Below are positions 44,082 through 52,190 of a stretch of DNA of 64,000 nt, piece by piece. The notes under the pieces are model-generated. The model saw nothing but the letters and a program-made list of their open reading frames with translations, searched no databases and was not told where the DNA came from. Within the stretch, counting starts at the first letter, position 1, and every line of letters starts with the position of its first letter. Position numbers and translations under genes: made by a program. Source of the DNA: Phenylobacterium sp. GTDB lineage: Bacteria > Pseudomonadota > Alphaproteobacteria > Caulobacterales > Caulobacteraceae. The stretch lies in the NCBI RefSeq assembly GCF_025351295.1, contig NZ_JANXWD010000003.1:23834-87833 (forward strand), read 5' to 3'.

Positions 44082-44986
44082 GGGATCACGAACTCCAGTT
44101 CCGGGCCGCGGCGCAGGGACAGCTGGCCGCCATCGTAGATTTCGCCGTCCAGGACGAAGTCGCCCGGGAAGCTGGCGTCGAAGCCGGCCAGATCATCCCG
44201 CCGGTAGCCAGACTTGACCAGCCACGGCGCGTCGCGCCCCCGCAGCAGGGTCGGCAGGGCCGGCACGAGCCGGCGCGGCGGGGCGGCCACCGAGAGCACC
44301 TTCAGCCCCTCGCGCGGCGTCCCGAACGGCTTCAGCCCCAGCGGCAAGCGCTTCAGGGTCGAGGCCAGCAACAGGAAGCACATCGGCGGGCCGTCGGGGG
44401 CGAAGGACAGGGTCACCGGTTCCCCGCGCCGCCAGGGGTCGCCCGGCCCGCCCAGCAGGGTGCGGGCGGCGGCGGTCACCAGGGTCACCGCCACGGCGGC
44501 GCTGTCGAAGAAGCCCAGGCCGTGGTGGCGTTGCGCCAGCTCGGTGGCGCGCACGAAGGCCCCCAGGCCGAACAGGAAACCCCGCCGCTCGGGCGTCGTC
44601 TGCCCCGGCCGCACGATCTCCAGGCAGTGACGGCGCTTGAGCGGCCGGCCCGCCTCCACCGAGGCCAGGATCTGCTCCAGCGTGGTGCCCAGCGGCGCCC
44701 CGATGTCCAGGGCCAGCGCATTGGTCTTGCCGTTGGGCAGCACGGCCAGGCGCGGAATGCGGCCGCCGTAGGCCTCGGGCAGCCGCGTCAGCACCTCGCG
44801 CACAGTGCCGTCGCCGCCATCGATCACCACCAGGTCCACGCCCTCGGCGGCGAAGCGGCGCAGACCCGCGAACAGCTGGGCCGGCTCCTCGGGCACGATA
44901 TCCAGCACGTCGTCCGGCAGCGGGGCGCGGCCGGCGCCCTGGTTCCGGTGGCTCTTCTGGTTCCAGATGAGGCCGACGCGGGTCAA
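44078..44986 (-). CDS. cpgB: Diacylglycerol-kinase-family lipid kinase, probable ceramide kinase
   Basis: A 302-residue protein starting at TTG within TTGA of the upstream stop. The DAGK-family nucleotide motif IDGGDGTVREVL is at about 56-66, followed by AVLPNGKTNALALD. The C-terminal half is the beta-sandwich of YegS/DgkB-like kinases (FVLDGEIYDGGQLSL carries the late DGE motif). In Caulobacter the equivalent gene (CpgB) phosphorylates ceramide to ceramide-1-phosphate, the first step toward ceramide phosphoglycerate. Overlaps at both ends (4 bp) show tight coupling with its two partners. Confidence 0.83.
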   Translation of the reverse strand: MTRVGLIWNQKSHRNQGAGRAPLPDDVLDIVPEEPAQLFAGLRRFAAEGVDLVVIDGGDGTVREVLTRLPEAYGGRIPRLAVLPNGKTNALALDIGAPLGTTLEQILASVEAGRPLKRRHCLEIVRPGQTTPERRGFLFGLGAFVRATELAQRHHGLGFFDSAAVAVTLVTAAARTLLGGPGDPWRRGEPVTLSFAPDGPPMCFLLLASTLKRLPLGLKPFGTPREGLKVLSVAAPPRRLVPALPTLLRGRDAPWLVKSGYRRDDLAGFDASFPGDFVLDGEIYDGGQLSLRRGPELEFVIP

Positions 44987-46095
44987 CGCGCCAGCCAGGA
45001 GACCACGCGGGCGCGGCCCATCGCCGTGGCCTGGACCAGCTGGGCGCCGTGCACGACCAGGCAGACGCCGGTCCAGATCGCGACCAGGTAGATGCCCAGG
45101 TCCGGCCGGCCCAGCACCCAGGCGGGCGTCAGGATCAGCAGGTTGGGGTTCCGCCGCGCCGTGATCAGCCGGAAGAAGCTGTCGAACGGCCGCCACGAAT
45201 GCACGTGGAAGCCGAACAGGCGCATGAAGATCCCCTCCTCGATCCGCTGCAGCACATAGCCGACCAGGATCACCGCCAGGGCGATCTCCGCGTGCGGCGG
45301 GCGCAGGCCGAGCTGTTCGCAGCCCACGTGCCAGGCCAGCCACCAGAACGGCGGGTGGATCAGGTCGATGCCGTGGTCGAAGACGTTGCCGAGCTTCGAC
45401 GAGGTCAGGGTCACCCGCGCCAGCTTGCCGTCGACAGTGTCCAGGAACGTCATGATCCAGGCGCAGACCAGGCCCCAGCCGAACTGGCTGTTCCAGAACA
45501 GCCAGGTCGCCGCCAGGACCAGGAGAAAGCCCAGGAATGTCACATGGTTCGGCCGCAATCCTGCGACGGCGCACCAACGGGTGACGATGCGCGCGGGAGC
45601 CGGCCACCAGTACTTGGTCACCAGGTCGGTGACACCCTTGTACGAGCCGGCGAAGGTGCGCGCTTCCACGGCGCGGACGTTCTGCGGCGTCAGGCGCACC
45701 AGCACCGGCGGCTCGCGTTTGCGCAGCGCGCTGTTGTAGGCGAGCTCGGCCAGGGCGAGCGGCTGCAGCCCGCCCGGATCGACGCCGCGCTCCAGGGCCG
45801 CGGCGACGTCAGTGGCGCGCCCGGCCGGCACATGGGCGGCGACGGCTTGCCCCTCCTCGGTCAGCAGCACGGCGTCCGGCCGCTGGGCCAGGGTGGCCAG
45901 CAGGGCCTCGTCATAGACCCAGCCGCCCAAAGCCAGCACCACCCCGCCCGACCCCGGCGCCGCGTCGGCGACCGCGAGGCCGGCGCGCGTGAAGGTGCGG
46001 CGGAGCCGCTCCCGCGCGCTCATCCCCCAGATTCGCACGTCGCCCGCGCCCAGGATCATCCCCACGGGCGGGGCCGTCGCCTCAATCGTCTGCAA
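44983..46095 (-). CDS. CDP-alcohol phosphatidyltransferase family protein with nucleotidyltransferase-like N-domain
   Basis: About 370 residues. The CDP-alcohol transferase signature D-x2-D-G-x2-A-R...G-x3-D-x3-D is complete (DTVDGKLAR, then GNVFDHGID) near 217-243, followed by membrane helices. The N-terminal about 130 residues (VGMILGAGDVRIWGMSARER, then a degenerate strand-helix pattern) look like a worn nucleotidyltransferase domain. TTG 46095 is preferred over ATG 46059 because it keeps the start of that domain; 46197 would overlap the divergent gene. First gene of the kinase/cytidylyltransferase operon, probably making the phosphodiester head group of ceramide. Confidence 0.82.
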   Translation of the reverse strand: MQTIEATAPPVGMILGAGDVRIWGMSARERLRRTFTRAGLAVADAAPGSGGVVLALGGWVYDEALLATLAQRPDAVLLTEEGQAVAAHVPAGRATDVAAALERGVDPGGLQPLALAELAYNSALRKREPPVLVRLTPQNVRAVEARTFAGSYKGVTDLVTKYWWPAPARIVTRWCAVAGLRPNHVTFLGFLLVLAATWLFWNSQFGWGLVCAWIMTFLDTVDGKLARVTLTSSKLGNVFDHGIDLIHPPFWWLAWHVGCEQLGLRPPHAEIALAVILVGYVLQRIEEGIFMRLFGFHVHSWRPFDSFFRLITARRNPNLLILTPAWVLGRPDLGIYLVAIWTGVCLVVHGAQLVQATAMGRARVVSWLAR

Positions 46096-46173
46096 AACCT
46101 GGGGGCGCCTCTCACGCAAATCGGTTGAACCTGATACCGAGCGGCGACCTCTTAGGAAAGCACTGGCCCCGGT

Positions 46174-47067
46174 TTGACCGCCTTCCGTCTCGCGCATCTG
46201 TCAGACCCGCACCTGCCGCCGCCGCCCCTGCCGTTCCGCCTCGGCGACCTGGCGTCCAAGCGGCTGCTGAGCCGCTTCGCCTGGCGGCGCAAGCGTCACC
46301 GGCATGCCAAGGCCGTGCTGGACGCGGTCACCGCCGACCTCGCGGCCTGCGCGCCGGACCACCTGGCGATCACCGGCGACCTCACCAACTTCGCCACGCC
46401 CGAAGAGTTCGCGGCGGCCCGCGCCTGGCTGGGAACCCTGGGCGACCCTTCCGCTGTGACCGTCAGTCCCGGCAACCACGACGCCCTGGTCGGCGCCGGC
46501 GGGGCGGCGGACTTCAGCGCCTGGACGCCCTGGCTGGGCGACGCCGAGCCTGGGTTTCCATGCGAGCCTGGCTTTCCGAAGCTGCGGGTGCGGGGACCCG
46601 TGGCGCTGGTGAACCTCTGCTCGGCCGTGCCGACGTCGCTGCACCTGGCGCAGGGCCGGCTGGGCCGCGCGCAGATCGAGCGCGCCGCCGCCCTGCTGCG
46701 CGAGACCCGCGGCCTGTTCCGCGTGGTGCTGGTCCACCATCCCGTCACGCCAGGGATGGTTTCGCCGCGCAAGTCGATGACCGACGCGGCGGACCTGCGC
46801 GCCGCACTGGCGGCGGCCGGCGCCGAGCTGGTCCTGCACGGCCACGCCCATGCGGCCCTGCTGAGCGGGTTCGCCGGGCCTGACGGTCCGATCCCGGTAC
46901 TGGGGGTCCCCTCGGCTTCCACGCCGGCCGGCATGCATGACCAGGCGGCGCGCTGGAACGAGATCGAGATCGCCCGCGACGGCGCGGGCTTCAGGGCCAT
47001 CGTCACCGTGCGCGGCGTCACCGCTGGCGGCGACCTCGAGACGCTCGGACGCTACGAGCTTTGCTAG
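46174..47067 (+). CDS. Metallophosphoesterase (calcineurin-like)
   Basis: A 297-residue protein starting at TTG. The dinuclear-metal motifs are in order: HLSDPHL (Asp11, His13), AITGDLTNF near 68, SPGNHDALV near 102, the VLVHHPVTPG His near 188 and GHAHAALL near 230. It belongs to the YkuE/CpdA-like phosphoesterases and hydrolyses phosphodiesters or phosphomonoesters. It is divergent from the CDP-alcohol transferase operon. A lipid- or head-group-phosphate substrate is possible from context. The 3' end meets the convergent DUF2141 gene (4-bp overlap). Confidence 0.9.
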   Translation: MTAFRLAHLSDPHLPPPPLPFRLGDLASKRLLSRFAWRRKRHRHAKAVLDAVTADLAACAPDHLAITGDLTNFATPEEFAAARAWLGTLGDPSAVTVSPGNHDALVGAGGAADFSAWTPWLGDAEPGFPCEPGFPKLRVRGPVALVNLCSAVPTSLHLAQGRLGRAQIERAAALLRETRGLFRVVLVHHPVTPGMVSPRKSMTDAADLRAALAAAGAELVLHGHAHAALLSGFAGPDGPIPVLGVPSASTPAGMHDQAARWNEIEIARDGAGFRAIVTVRGVTAGGDLETLGRYELC

Positions 47068-47534
47068 CGAAGGTAGCGCGTCTGGATGGCGATGGTGGTG
47101 TCCTCGGACGAGACCTTGAAACGGACCGCCGAGAATGGCGGCAGGCCGACCTTGGTCTCCGGGTCGTTGGAGAAGCCGAAACCTTCCGCCGGCAGGCCCA
47201 TCAGGGTGCGGTTGAAATTATGGTCGGCGTTGGCGTCGTGATAGATCGCCACCGCGTAATAGCCCGGCTGCACCCAGAAACAGGCGTGCACCGAAGCCAC
47301 CGCCGGGATCCGGACCCGGGCCAGCTTGCTCTTGGGCGCCAGGAACCTTCGCTTGTCGTCGGGATAGACGGTGATCGCCACCTCGCCCTTGGCGGCGCGG
47401 ATGCCGTTCACCCTCACCGTCAGCTTCGAGGTTCCGGGCGCGTGGGTGAGTTCGCACCCGTCGTCAGCCCAGGCGGGGACGGCGATCGCCAGCCCGATGG
47501 CGACCAGCGCATATGCTGCCGTGCGGCCTTTCAT
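47064..47534 (-). CDS. DUF2141 family secreted protein
   Basis: A 156-residue protein with a signal peptide (YALVAIGLAIAVPAWA). The mature domain matches DUF2141: LTVRVNGIRAAKGEVAITVY, PGYYAVAIYHDANADHNF and LPAEGFGFSNDPETK. Acidic residues in the DANADHNFN stretch could bind a divalent ion. Two cysteines (GCELT, HACFWV) may pair. The function of the family is unknown. It converges with the phosphoesterase (4-bp overlap) and is divergent from the HIT gene at 47597 (62 bp between). Confidence 0.85.
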   Translation of the reverse strand: MKGRTAAYALVAIGLAIAVPAWADDGCELTHAPGTSKLTVRVNGIRAAKGEVAITVYPDDKRRFLAPKSKLARVRIPAVASVHACFWVQPGYYAVAIYHDANADHNFNRTLMGLPAEGFGFSNDPETKVGLPPFSAVRFKVSSEDTTIAIQTRYLR

Positions 47535-47596
47535 GCTCAGGACCGGCTCCCTATGATCGCGGCGCGGCCTGGCCGCTCAGCTGACACGGATAGATC

Positions 47597-48031
47597 GTGA
47601 CGAATCCCACGGCCCGCAAGTTTGGCTACCCCCGGACCCTGGTCGCCGAGACCGAACATTGGCTCATCCTCGTGCGGCCACAGCAGCCGACCTACGGCGC
47701 CCTTGTGCTGGTCTGCAAGGAGGAAGCGCAGGCCTTCTCCGAGCTTTCCGTGGCTGCCTTCGCCGATATGAAACAGGCCGTGGACGGGATTGAGGCGCTG
47801 CTTCGCCACACTGTGGCCTACGAACGCATCAACTACCTGATGCTGATGATGGTCGATCCCGACGTCCACTTGCACGTCCTGCCACGCTACGAGGGTGAGC
47901 GGGAATACGCTGGCCGACGGTTCGCGGATGCGGGCTGGCCCGGGCCGCCGGCCCTTGCGTCGCACGTCGCGCTGGGCGAGGAGGAGGCTGCGGCCCTGGC
48001 CGCCGACTTCGCCGCCCGCTGGCGATCGTGA
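47597..48031 (+). CDS. HIT-family nucleotide-binding protein
   Basis: A 144-residue HIT protein starting at GTG. The histidine-triad motif is VDPDVHLHVLPRY (near 88-99), preceded by LVLVCKEEAQAF and MKQAVDGIEALL. HIT proteins hydrolyse or transfer nucleoside monophosphates (AMP-lysine, ADP-sugars, diadenosine phosphates). It is 22 bp upstream of the LptF-like gene, so it heads that operon. A role in recycling a nucleotide-activated intermediate of the lipid pathway is conceivable but only inferred from context. Confidence 0.85.
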   Translation: MTNPTARKFGYPRTLVAETEHWLILVRPQQPTYGALVLVCKEEAQAFSELSVAAFADMKQAVDGIEALLRHTVAYERINYLMLMMVDPDVHLHVLPRYEGEREYAGRRFADAGWPGPPALASHVALGEEEAAALAADFAARWRS

Positions 48032-48053
48032 CCGCCGCCTTCCGGGGGACCTG

Positions 48054-49235
48054 TTGAGCCTCGTCGATCGCTATCTGCTGCGCCTGGCCTTCTGGCCGAT
48101 GGTGGGCGCGACCGGGGTGACCCTGATCGCGCTGCTGCTGGAGCGCATCCTGCGCCTGCTGGACATGCTGGCGGCGTCCAACGACCGGTTCGGCTTCGTG
48201 GCGCAGTTGGCCGTGAACCTGGTGCCGCACTACGTCGGCCTGACCATGCCGGCGGCCTTCTTCCTGGCCCTGATGGTGGTGGTGAACCGGCTGAACCAGG
48301 CCTCGGAGATCGACGCCCTGCTGGCGGCCGGCGTGTCGCTGACCCGGCTGGCGGCGCCCTATCTGTGCCTGGCGGCGGCGCTGACGGCGGTGAGCCTGCT
48401 GGTGTTCGGGTTTCTGCAGCCGTACAGCCGCTACGCCTATCGCGCGGTGCTGCATTCGGCGCAGAACGCCGGCTGGAACGGGCTGGTGCCGGCGGAGACC
48501 ATCCTGGTCCCGTCGCAGGACCTTACCATGACCACCGACGAGGCGGACACCGCCGGCCAGCGGCTGGGCCACGTCTTCATCCGCCGGATGACCGACAAGC
48601 ACCGCGAGGAGATCACTACAGCCGGCATGGCCGAGATCCTCCGCACCCCCGACGGCAAGAGCGTGCGGCTGATGATGCAGAACGGCCAGCAGCTGCGGTT
48701 CAACGACCAGGGCCAGCCCGAGATCCTGAGCTTCAAGGACTTCACCATGGTGCTGCCGGTCACCGGGCCGGCGAAGCTGCTCCGGGCCCGCGGCGGCGAC
48801 GAGCGGGAGCTGACCCTGTTCGAACTCGCCCGGCAGGCGGAGGGCGGCCATTCGCTGATCTCGGAGCCCGCGCTCCGGGCCGAACTCTATGGCCGGCTGG
48901 CGAAGGCCTTCGTGCTGCCGCTGCTGGCGCTCCTGGGCGTGCCCCTGGGGCTGTCGGCCAAGCGCAGCGGGCGCGCGCCGGGGATGTTGGTCGGCGGACT
49001 GCTGCTGCTGGCCTTCTTCCATCTCGTGCAGCTGGGCCAGGGCCTGGCCACCACCGGCCGGATGTCGCCGGAGCTGGCGGTCGGCGCGCCGTTCTTCGGG
49101 ATGGCGGCGATCGCTTTCACGGTCTTCCTCACCAGCCTCAAACGGCCCGGCGAGACGCCCATCGGCCAGGCGATGGAGCACATCTCGACCCTGATCTCCC
49201 GCTTCCGCCCGAAGCCGGCCGAGACGCCGGCATGA
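48054..49235 (+). CDS. LptF-like permease (YjgP/YjgQ family)
   Basis: A 393-residue membrane protein starting at TTG after GGGGGA. YjgP/YjgQ layout: two to three N-terminal membrane helices (YLLRLAFWPMVGATGVTLIA...), the GLTMPAAFFLALMVVVNRLN segment, the coupling helix with LNQASEIDALLAAGVS, a periplasmic beta-jellyroll middle and a C-terminal helical block (LLALLGVPLGLSA). It overlaps the LptG-like gene by 4 bp. No lptD, surA or other LPS-export gene is near; instead the pair is co-transcribed with a ceramide synthase-like gene, pointing to sphingolipid rather than LPS transport. Confidence 0.87.
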   Translation: MSLVDRYLLRLAFWPMVGATGVTLIALLLERILRLLDMLAASNDRFGFVAQLAVNLVPHYVGLTMPAAFFLALMVVVNRLNQASEIDALLAAGVSLTRLAAPYLCLAAALTAVSLLVFGFLQPYSRYAYRAVLHSAQNAGWNGLVPAETILVPSQDLTMTTDEADTAGQRLGHVFIRRMTDKHREEITTAGMAEILRTPDGKSVRLMMQNGQQLRFNDQGQPEILSFKDFTMVLPVTGPAKLLRARGGDERELTLFELARQAEGGHSLISEPALRAELYGRLAKAFVLPLLALLGVPLGLSAKRSGRAPGMLVGGLLLLAFFHLVQLGQGLATTGRMSPELAVGAPFFGMAAIAFTVFLTSLKRPGETPIGQAMEHISTLISRFRPKPAETPA

Positions 49236-50290
49236 CGCTCGGCGCCTATCTGCTGCGGCTGATGAGTTGGCGCGTGCTCGCCGCCCTGGCGGTGCTGATG
49301 GGCATCCTGCAGATCATCGACCTGCTCGAGGTCACCACCTCGATCCTCGACCGCAAGCTGGGCGCGCTGGGGGTGGGCTACTACGCCCTGCTGCGGGCCC
49401 CGCGGCTGTTCGAACAGGCCGCCCCGCTGGCCGTGCTGGCCGGGTCGCTGTTCGCCTTCGCCAAGCTGGCGGGCGACAGCGCCGTGACGGCCATGCGCTC
49501 GACCGGCATCTCGGCCTATCGGATCACCCTGATGGCCGTGCCGACCGTTCTGGTCGTGGCCCTGGCGCAGCTGGCCGTCGGCATGGTGGTCGCCCCCCAC
49601 ACCGACGAGGTGCTGAGCGTCTGGTGGCAGGCGAGCGCGCCCAAGGACCCCACCAAGATCGTCGATCCGGTCACCTTCCGGGTTGGCAACGAGATCGTCG
49701 TGGCCGTGCCGCGCGACCCGGACGGCCGCAGCCTGGAGAACGTCACCATCTACCGCCGCGATCCGGCCGGCCGGCTGGTGGAGCGCACCAGCGCCAAGAC
49801 CGCCATCTACAACGGCGTGCGCTGGCAGCTCGTCGAGCCCACGTTCGAGACCCTGGGGACCGCCAGCGTCTCGCAGGGCGCGGCGCGGGTGATGGACTGG
49901 ACCCAGGACCTGCGGCCGGGCGATGTCCGCGCGCTGGCCATGGGCCAGACCCTGGTGACTCCGGCGGAGGCCAGCCGGGCGCTGGCCGGCGGGCTCTCGG
50001 TGCGCCCGCGCACCTTCTATGACACCCAGCTGCAACGGGCCTGGGCCGCGCCCATCGCCTGCCTGGTGATGCTGCTGCTGTCCGCGCCGGCCGCCCTGGC
50101 CAATTTCCGCGGCGGAGGGGCGACGCTGCTGGTCCAGTGCCTGGCGGCGGGACTGCTGTTCCTGGTGTTCGACGGCGCGTTCACCGCCCTGGGCGAGAAC
50201 GGCGCCGCGCCGCCGATCCTGGCGGCCTGGGCGGCCCCGGCGATGTTTGGGGCGCTGGGGGTCACGGCCTTGCTCTACCTGGAGGGATGA
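49232..50290 (+). CDS. LptG-like permease (YjgP/YjgQ family)
   Basis: A 352-residue membrane protein starting at ATG in an ATGA overlap. It has the YjgP/YjgQ plan: an N-terminal helix pair (VLAALAVLMGILQIIDLLEVT), LFEQAAPLAVLAGSLFAFAK, the coupling helix GDSAVTAMRSTGISAYRI, a periplasmic domain rich in beta strands (VTFRVGNEIVVAVP) and a C-terminal helix block. It is the partner of the LptF-like protein and overlaps the acyltransferase start by 4 bp. A dedicated ATPase (LptB-like) is not seen here, so the pair would have to use the general LptB. Confidence 0.87.
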   Translation: MTLGAYLLRLMSWRVLAALAVLMGILQIIDLLEVTTSILDRKLGALGVGYYALLRAPRLFEQAAPLAVLAGSLFAFAKLAGDSAVTAMRSTGISAYRITLMAVPTVLVVALAQLAVGMVVAPHTDEVLSVWWQASAPKDPTKIVDPVTFRVGNEIVVAVPRDPDGRSLENVTIYRRDPAGRLVERTSAKTAIYNGVRWQLVEPTFETLGTASVSQGAARVMDWTQDLRPGDVRALAMGQTLVTPAEASRALAGGLSVRPRTFYDTQLQRAWAAPIACLVMLLLSAPAALANFRGGGATLLVQCLAAGLLFLVFDGAFTALGENGAAPPILAAWAAPAMFGALGVTALLYLEG

Positions 50291-51429
50291 TGGCCGCCGG
50301 GGGGCTCCAGATCGTTCCAGTCGTCGCCAAGGCCGAGCTGGACCGGTTCATCCGCGTGCCCATGCGGCTGAACGCCGGCGACCCGAACTATATCGCGCCG
50401 CTGATCTTCGAACGGCAGGAGTCGCTGACCGCCAAGGGCAACCCGTTCTTCCAGCACGCCGAGGTCCAGTTCTGGCTGGCGGTCAAGGATGGCCGCGACG
50501 TAGGCCGGATCAGCGCCCAGATCGACCATCTCAACCCGCAGACCGCCGAAGGGGTCGGCAACTTCGGCCTGATCGCCGCCGAGGACGACCCGGAGGTATT
50601 CGCCGCCCTGTTCCGCACGGCCGAGGACTGGCTGCGCGCGCGGGGCTGCAAATCCGCCCTGGGCCCGGTCAACCTGTCGACCAACGAGGAGGTCGGCCTG
50701 CTGGTCGAGGGCGCCAACCAGCCGCCGATGTTCATGACGAGCCACGACGCCCGCCACACGCCGGGCCGCATCGAGGGCCAGGGCTATGCCCGCGCCAAGG
50801 ACCTCTACGCCTATGTCTGTAGCGTCGCCGACGACCTGCCGGCCCCGATCCTACGCCGCCTGAGCAAGGGCCTGCCCGAGGGCGTGGTCCTGCGCGAGCT
50901 GGACATGGGGCGGTTCGACGCGGAGGTCGATACCCTGACCGGCATCCTCAACGACGCCTGGTCCGGCAACTGGGGCTTCACCCCCACCACCCAGGCCGAG
51001 ACCAAGGCCCTGGCCGCCACCCTCAAGCTGCTGATCGACAAGCGGCTGACCTGGTTCGCCGAGATCGACGGCGAGCCGGCGGGCTTCATGATCCTGCTGC
51101 CTAACATCAACGAGGCGATCGCCGACCTGAAGGGCAAGCTGTTCCCGTTCGGCTGGGCCAAGCTGCTGTGGCGGCTGAAGGTCCGCGGCGTGAAGACCGG
51201 ACGGGTGCCGCTGATGGGCGTCAAGCGCAAGTTCGCCGCCACGCTCCGCGGCCAGCTGCTGCCGTTCCAGCTGATCGATGCCACCGCCCGGGCGGCGCGC
51301 CGGCTGGGCTATGAGCGCTACGAGCTCAGCTGGGTGCTGGAGGACAACCTGCCTATGCGCCGCATCTGCGACGCCGGCGGGGCCAAGGTCTACAAGACCT
51401 ATCGGCTCTACGAGAAGGCGCTGGCGTGA
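50287..51429 (+). CDS. bcerS: GNAT-fold acyltransferase, bacterial ceramide synthase-like
   Basis: A 380-residue protein; ATG 50287 overlaps the LptG-like stop. It is a long, double-length GNAT-like protein with IVPVVAKAELDRFIRVPMRL at the start, FGLIAAEDDPEVFAALFRTA in the middle and GYERYELSWVLEDNLPMRRI near the C-terminus (the acyl-CoA-binding half). The length and gene context match the Caulobacter bacterial ceramide synthase, which acylates the amino group of (keto)sphinganine. The symbol is assigned by context and general resemblance rather than by alignment. Expression is coupled to the LptFG-like pair. Confidence 0.78.
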   Translation: MMAAGGLQIVPVVAKAELDRFIRVPMRLNAGDPNYIAPLIFERQESLTAKGNPFFQHAEVQFWLAVKDGRDVGRISAQIDHLNPQTAEGVGNFGLIAAEDDPEVFAALFRTAEDWLRARGCKSALGPVNLSTNEEVGLLVEGANQPPMFMTSHDARHTPGRIEGQGYARAKDLYAYVCSVADDLPAPILRRLSKGLPEGVVLRELDMGRFDAEVDTLTGILNDAWSGNWGFTPTTQAETKALAATLKLLIDKRLTWFAEIDGEPAGFMILLPNINEAIADLKGKLFPFGWAKLLWRLKVRGVKTGRVPLMGVKRKFAATLRGQLLPFQLIDATARAARRLGYERYELSWVLEDNLPMRRICDAGGAKVYKTYRLYEKALA

Positions 51430-52181
51430 CCCCGTTCAAGGCGCTCGTCCTGGCCGGATCGCGCGGGGGCGTCGATTCGGTCGCCGACTATGCCGGCGTG
51501 GCCCACAAGGCGCTGATCCGGCTGCGGGGCCAGACCCTGCTGGCCCGGGTGGTCGGCGCGCTCCGGGCGGCCGGCGCGGCCCGGGTCGCCGTGGTCACGA
51601 GCCATCCCGAGGTGCGCGCCGAGGCCACGCGGCTCCGCGTCGAGGCCCTGGATGAGGCCGCCGGGCCCAGCCTGAGCGTCAGGGCCGGCTCCGAAGCGCT
51701 CGGAACGCCGCTGCTGGTGACCACCGCCGACCACGCGCTGCTCCAGGCCGAATGGGTCGAGCGCTTCCTGGCCGATGCGCCCGCCGATGCCGACGTCGCC
51801 GCGCTGATCGCCCGGCGAGCCACTGTGGAGGCCGCCGCGCCGGACACCCACCGGACCTGGCTGAAGCTGGCCGATGGCCACTGGTCCGGCTGCAACCTGT
51901 TCTACCTGGCCAACGACCGGGCCCTGGGCGTCGTCGACCTCTGGCGCCGCGTGGAGGCCGAGCGCAAGCGGCCCTGGCGCATGGCCCAGATCCTGGGCCC
52001 GGGCATGCTGCTGCGCTACGCCGCCGGCCAGCTGTCGCTGAAGGACGCCGCCGCCCGGCTGGGCAGGCTGGCCGGGGTCCGCGCCACGATCGTCGAGACC
52101 CCCTTCGGCCTGGCCTCCGTCGACGTCGACAAGCCGGCCGACCTCGACCTGGTCCGCCGGATCGTCGGTGAACCGGGATAG
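51426..52181 (+). CDS. MobA-like NTP transferase domain protein
   Basis: A 251-residue protein starting at GTG in a GTGA overlap with the acyltransferase stop. The nucleotidyltransferase fold is visible in KALVLAGSRGGVDSVADYAG, GVAHKALIRLRGQTLLARVV, TPLLVTTADHALLQAEWVER (the Asp for metal) and the final FGLASVDVDKPADLDLVRRI. It probably transfers NMP to a phosphorylated alcohol or sugar. As the last gene of the HIT/LptFG-like/acyltransferase operon it may activate a head group for the ceramide lipids (inference). Confidence 0.85.
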   Translation: MTPFKALVLAGSRGGVDSVADYAGVAHKALIRLRGQTLLARVVGALRAAGAARVAVVTSHPEVRAEATRLRVEALDEAAGPSLSVRAGSEALGTPLLVTTADHALLQAEWVERFLADAPADADVAALIARRATVEAAAPDTHRTWLKLADGHWSGCNLFYLANDRALGVVDLWRRVEAERKRPWRMAQILGPGMLLRYAAGQLSLKDAAARLGRLAGVRATIVETPFGLASVDVDKPADLDLVRRIVGEPG

Positions 52182-52190
52182 GCGCCGCGC

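Noticed and set aside
48054..50290. Reading the LptF/LptG-like pair as the housekeeping LPS exporter
   Set aside because: The usual partners (lptD, surA, pdxA, ksgA) are absent and the pair is interlocked with ceramide genes, though proof needs the rest of the genome.
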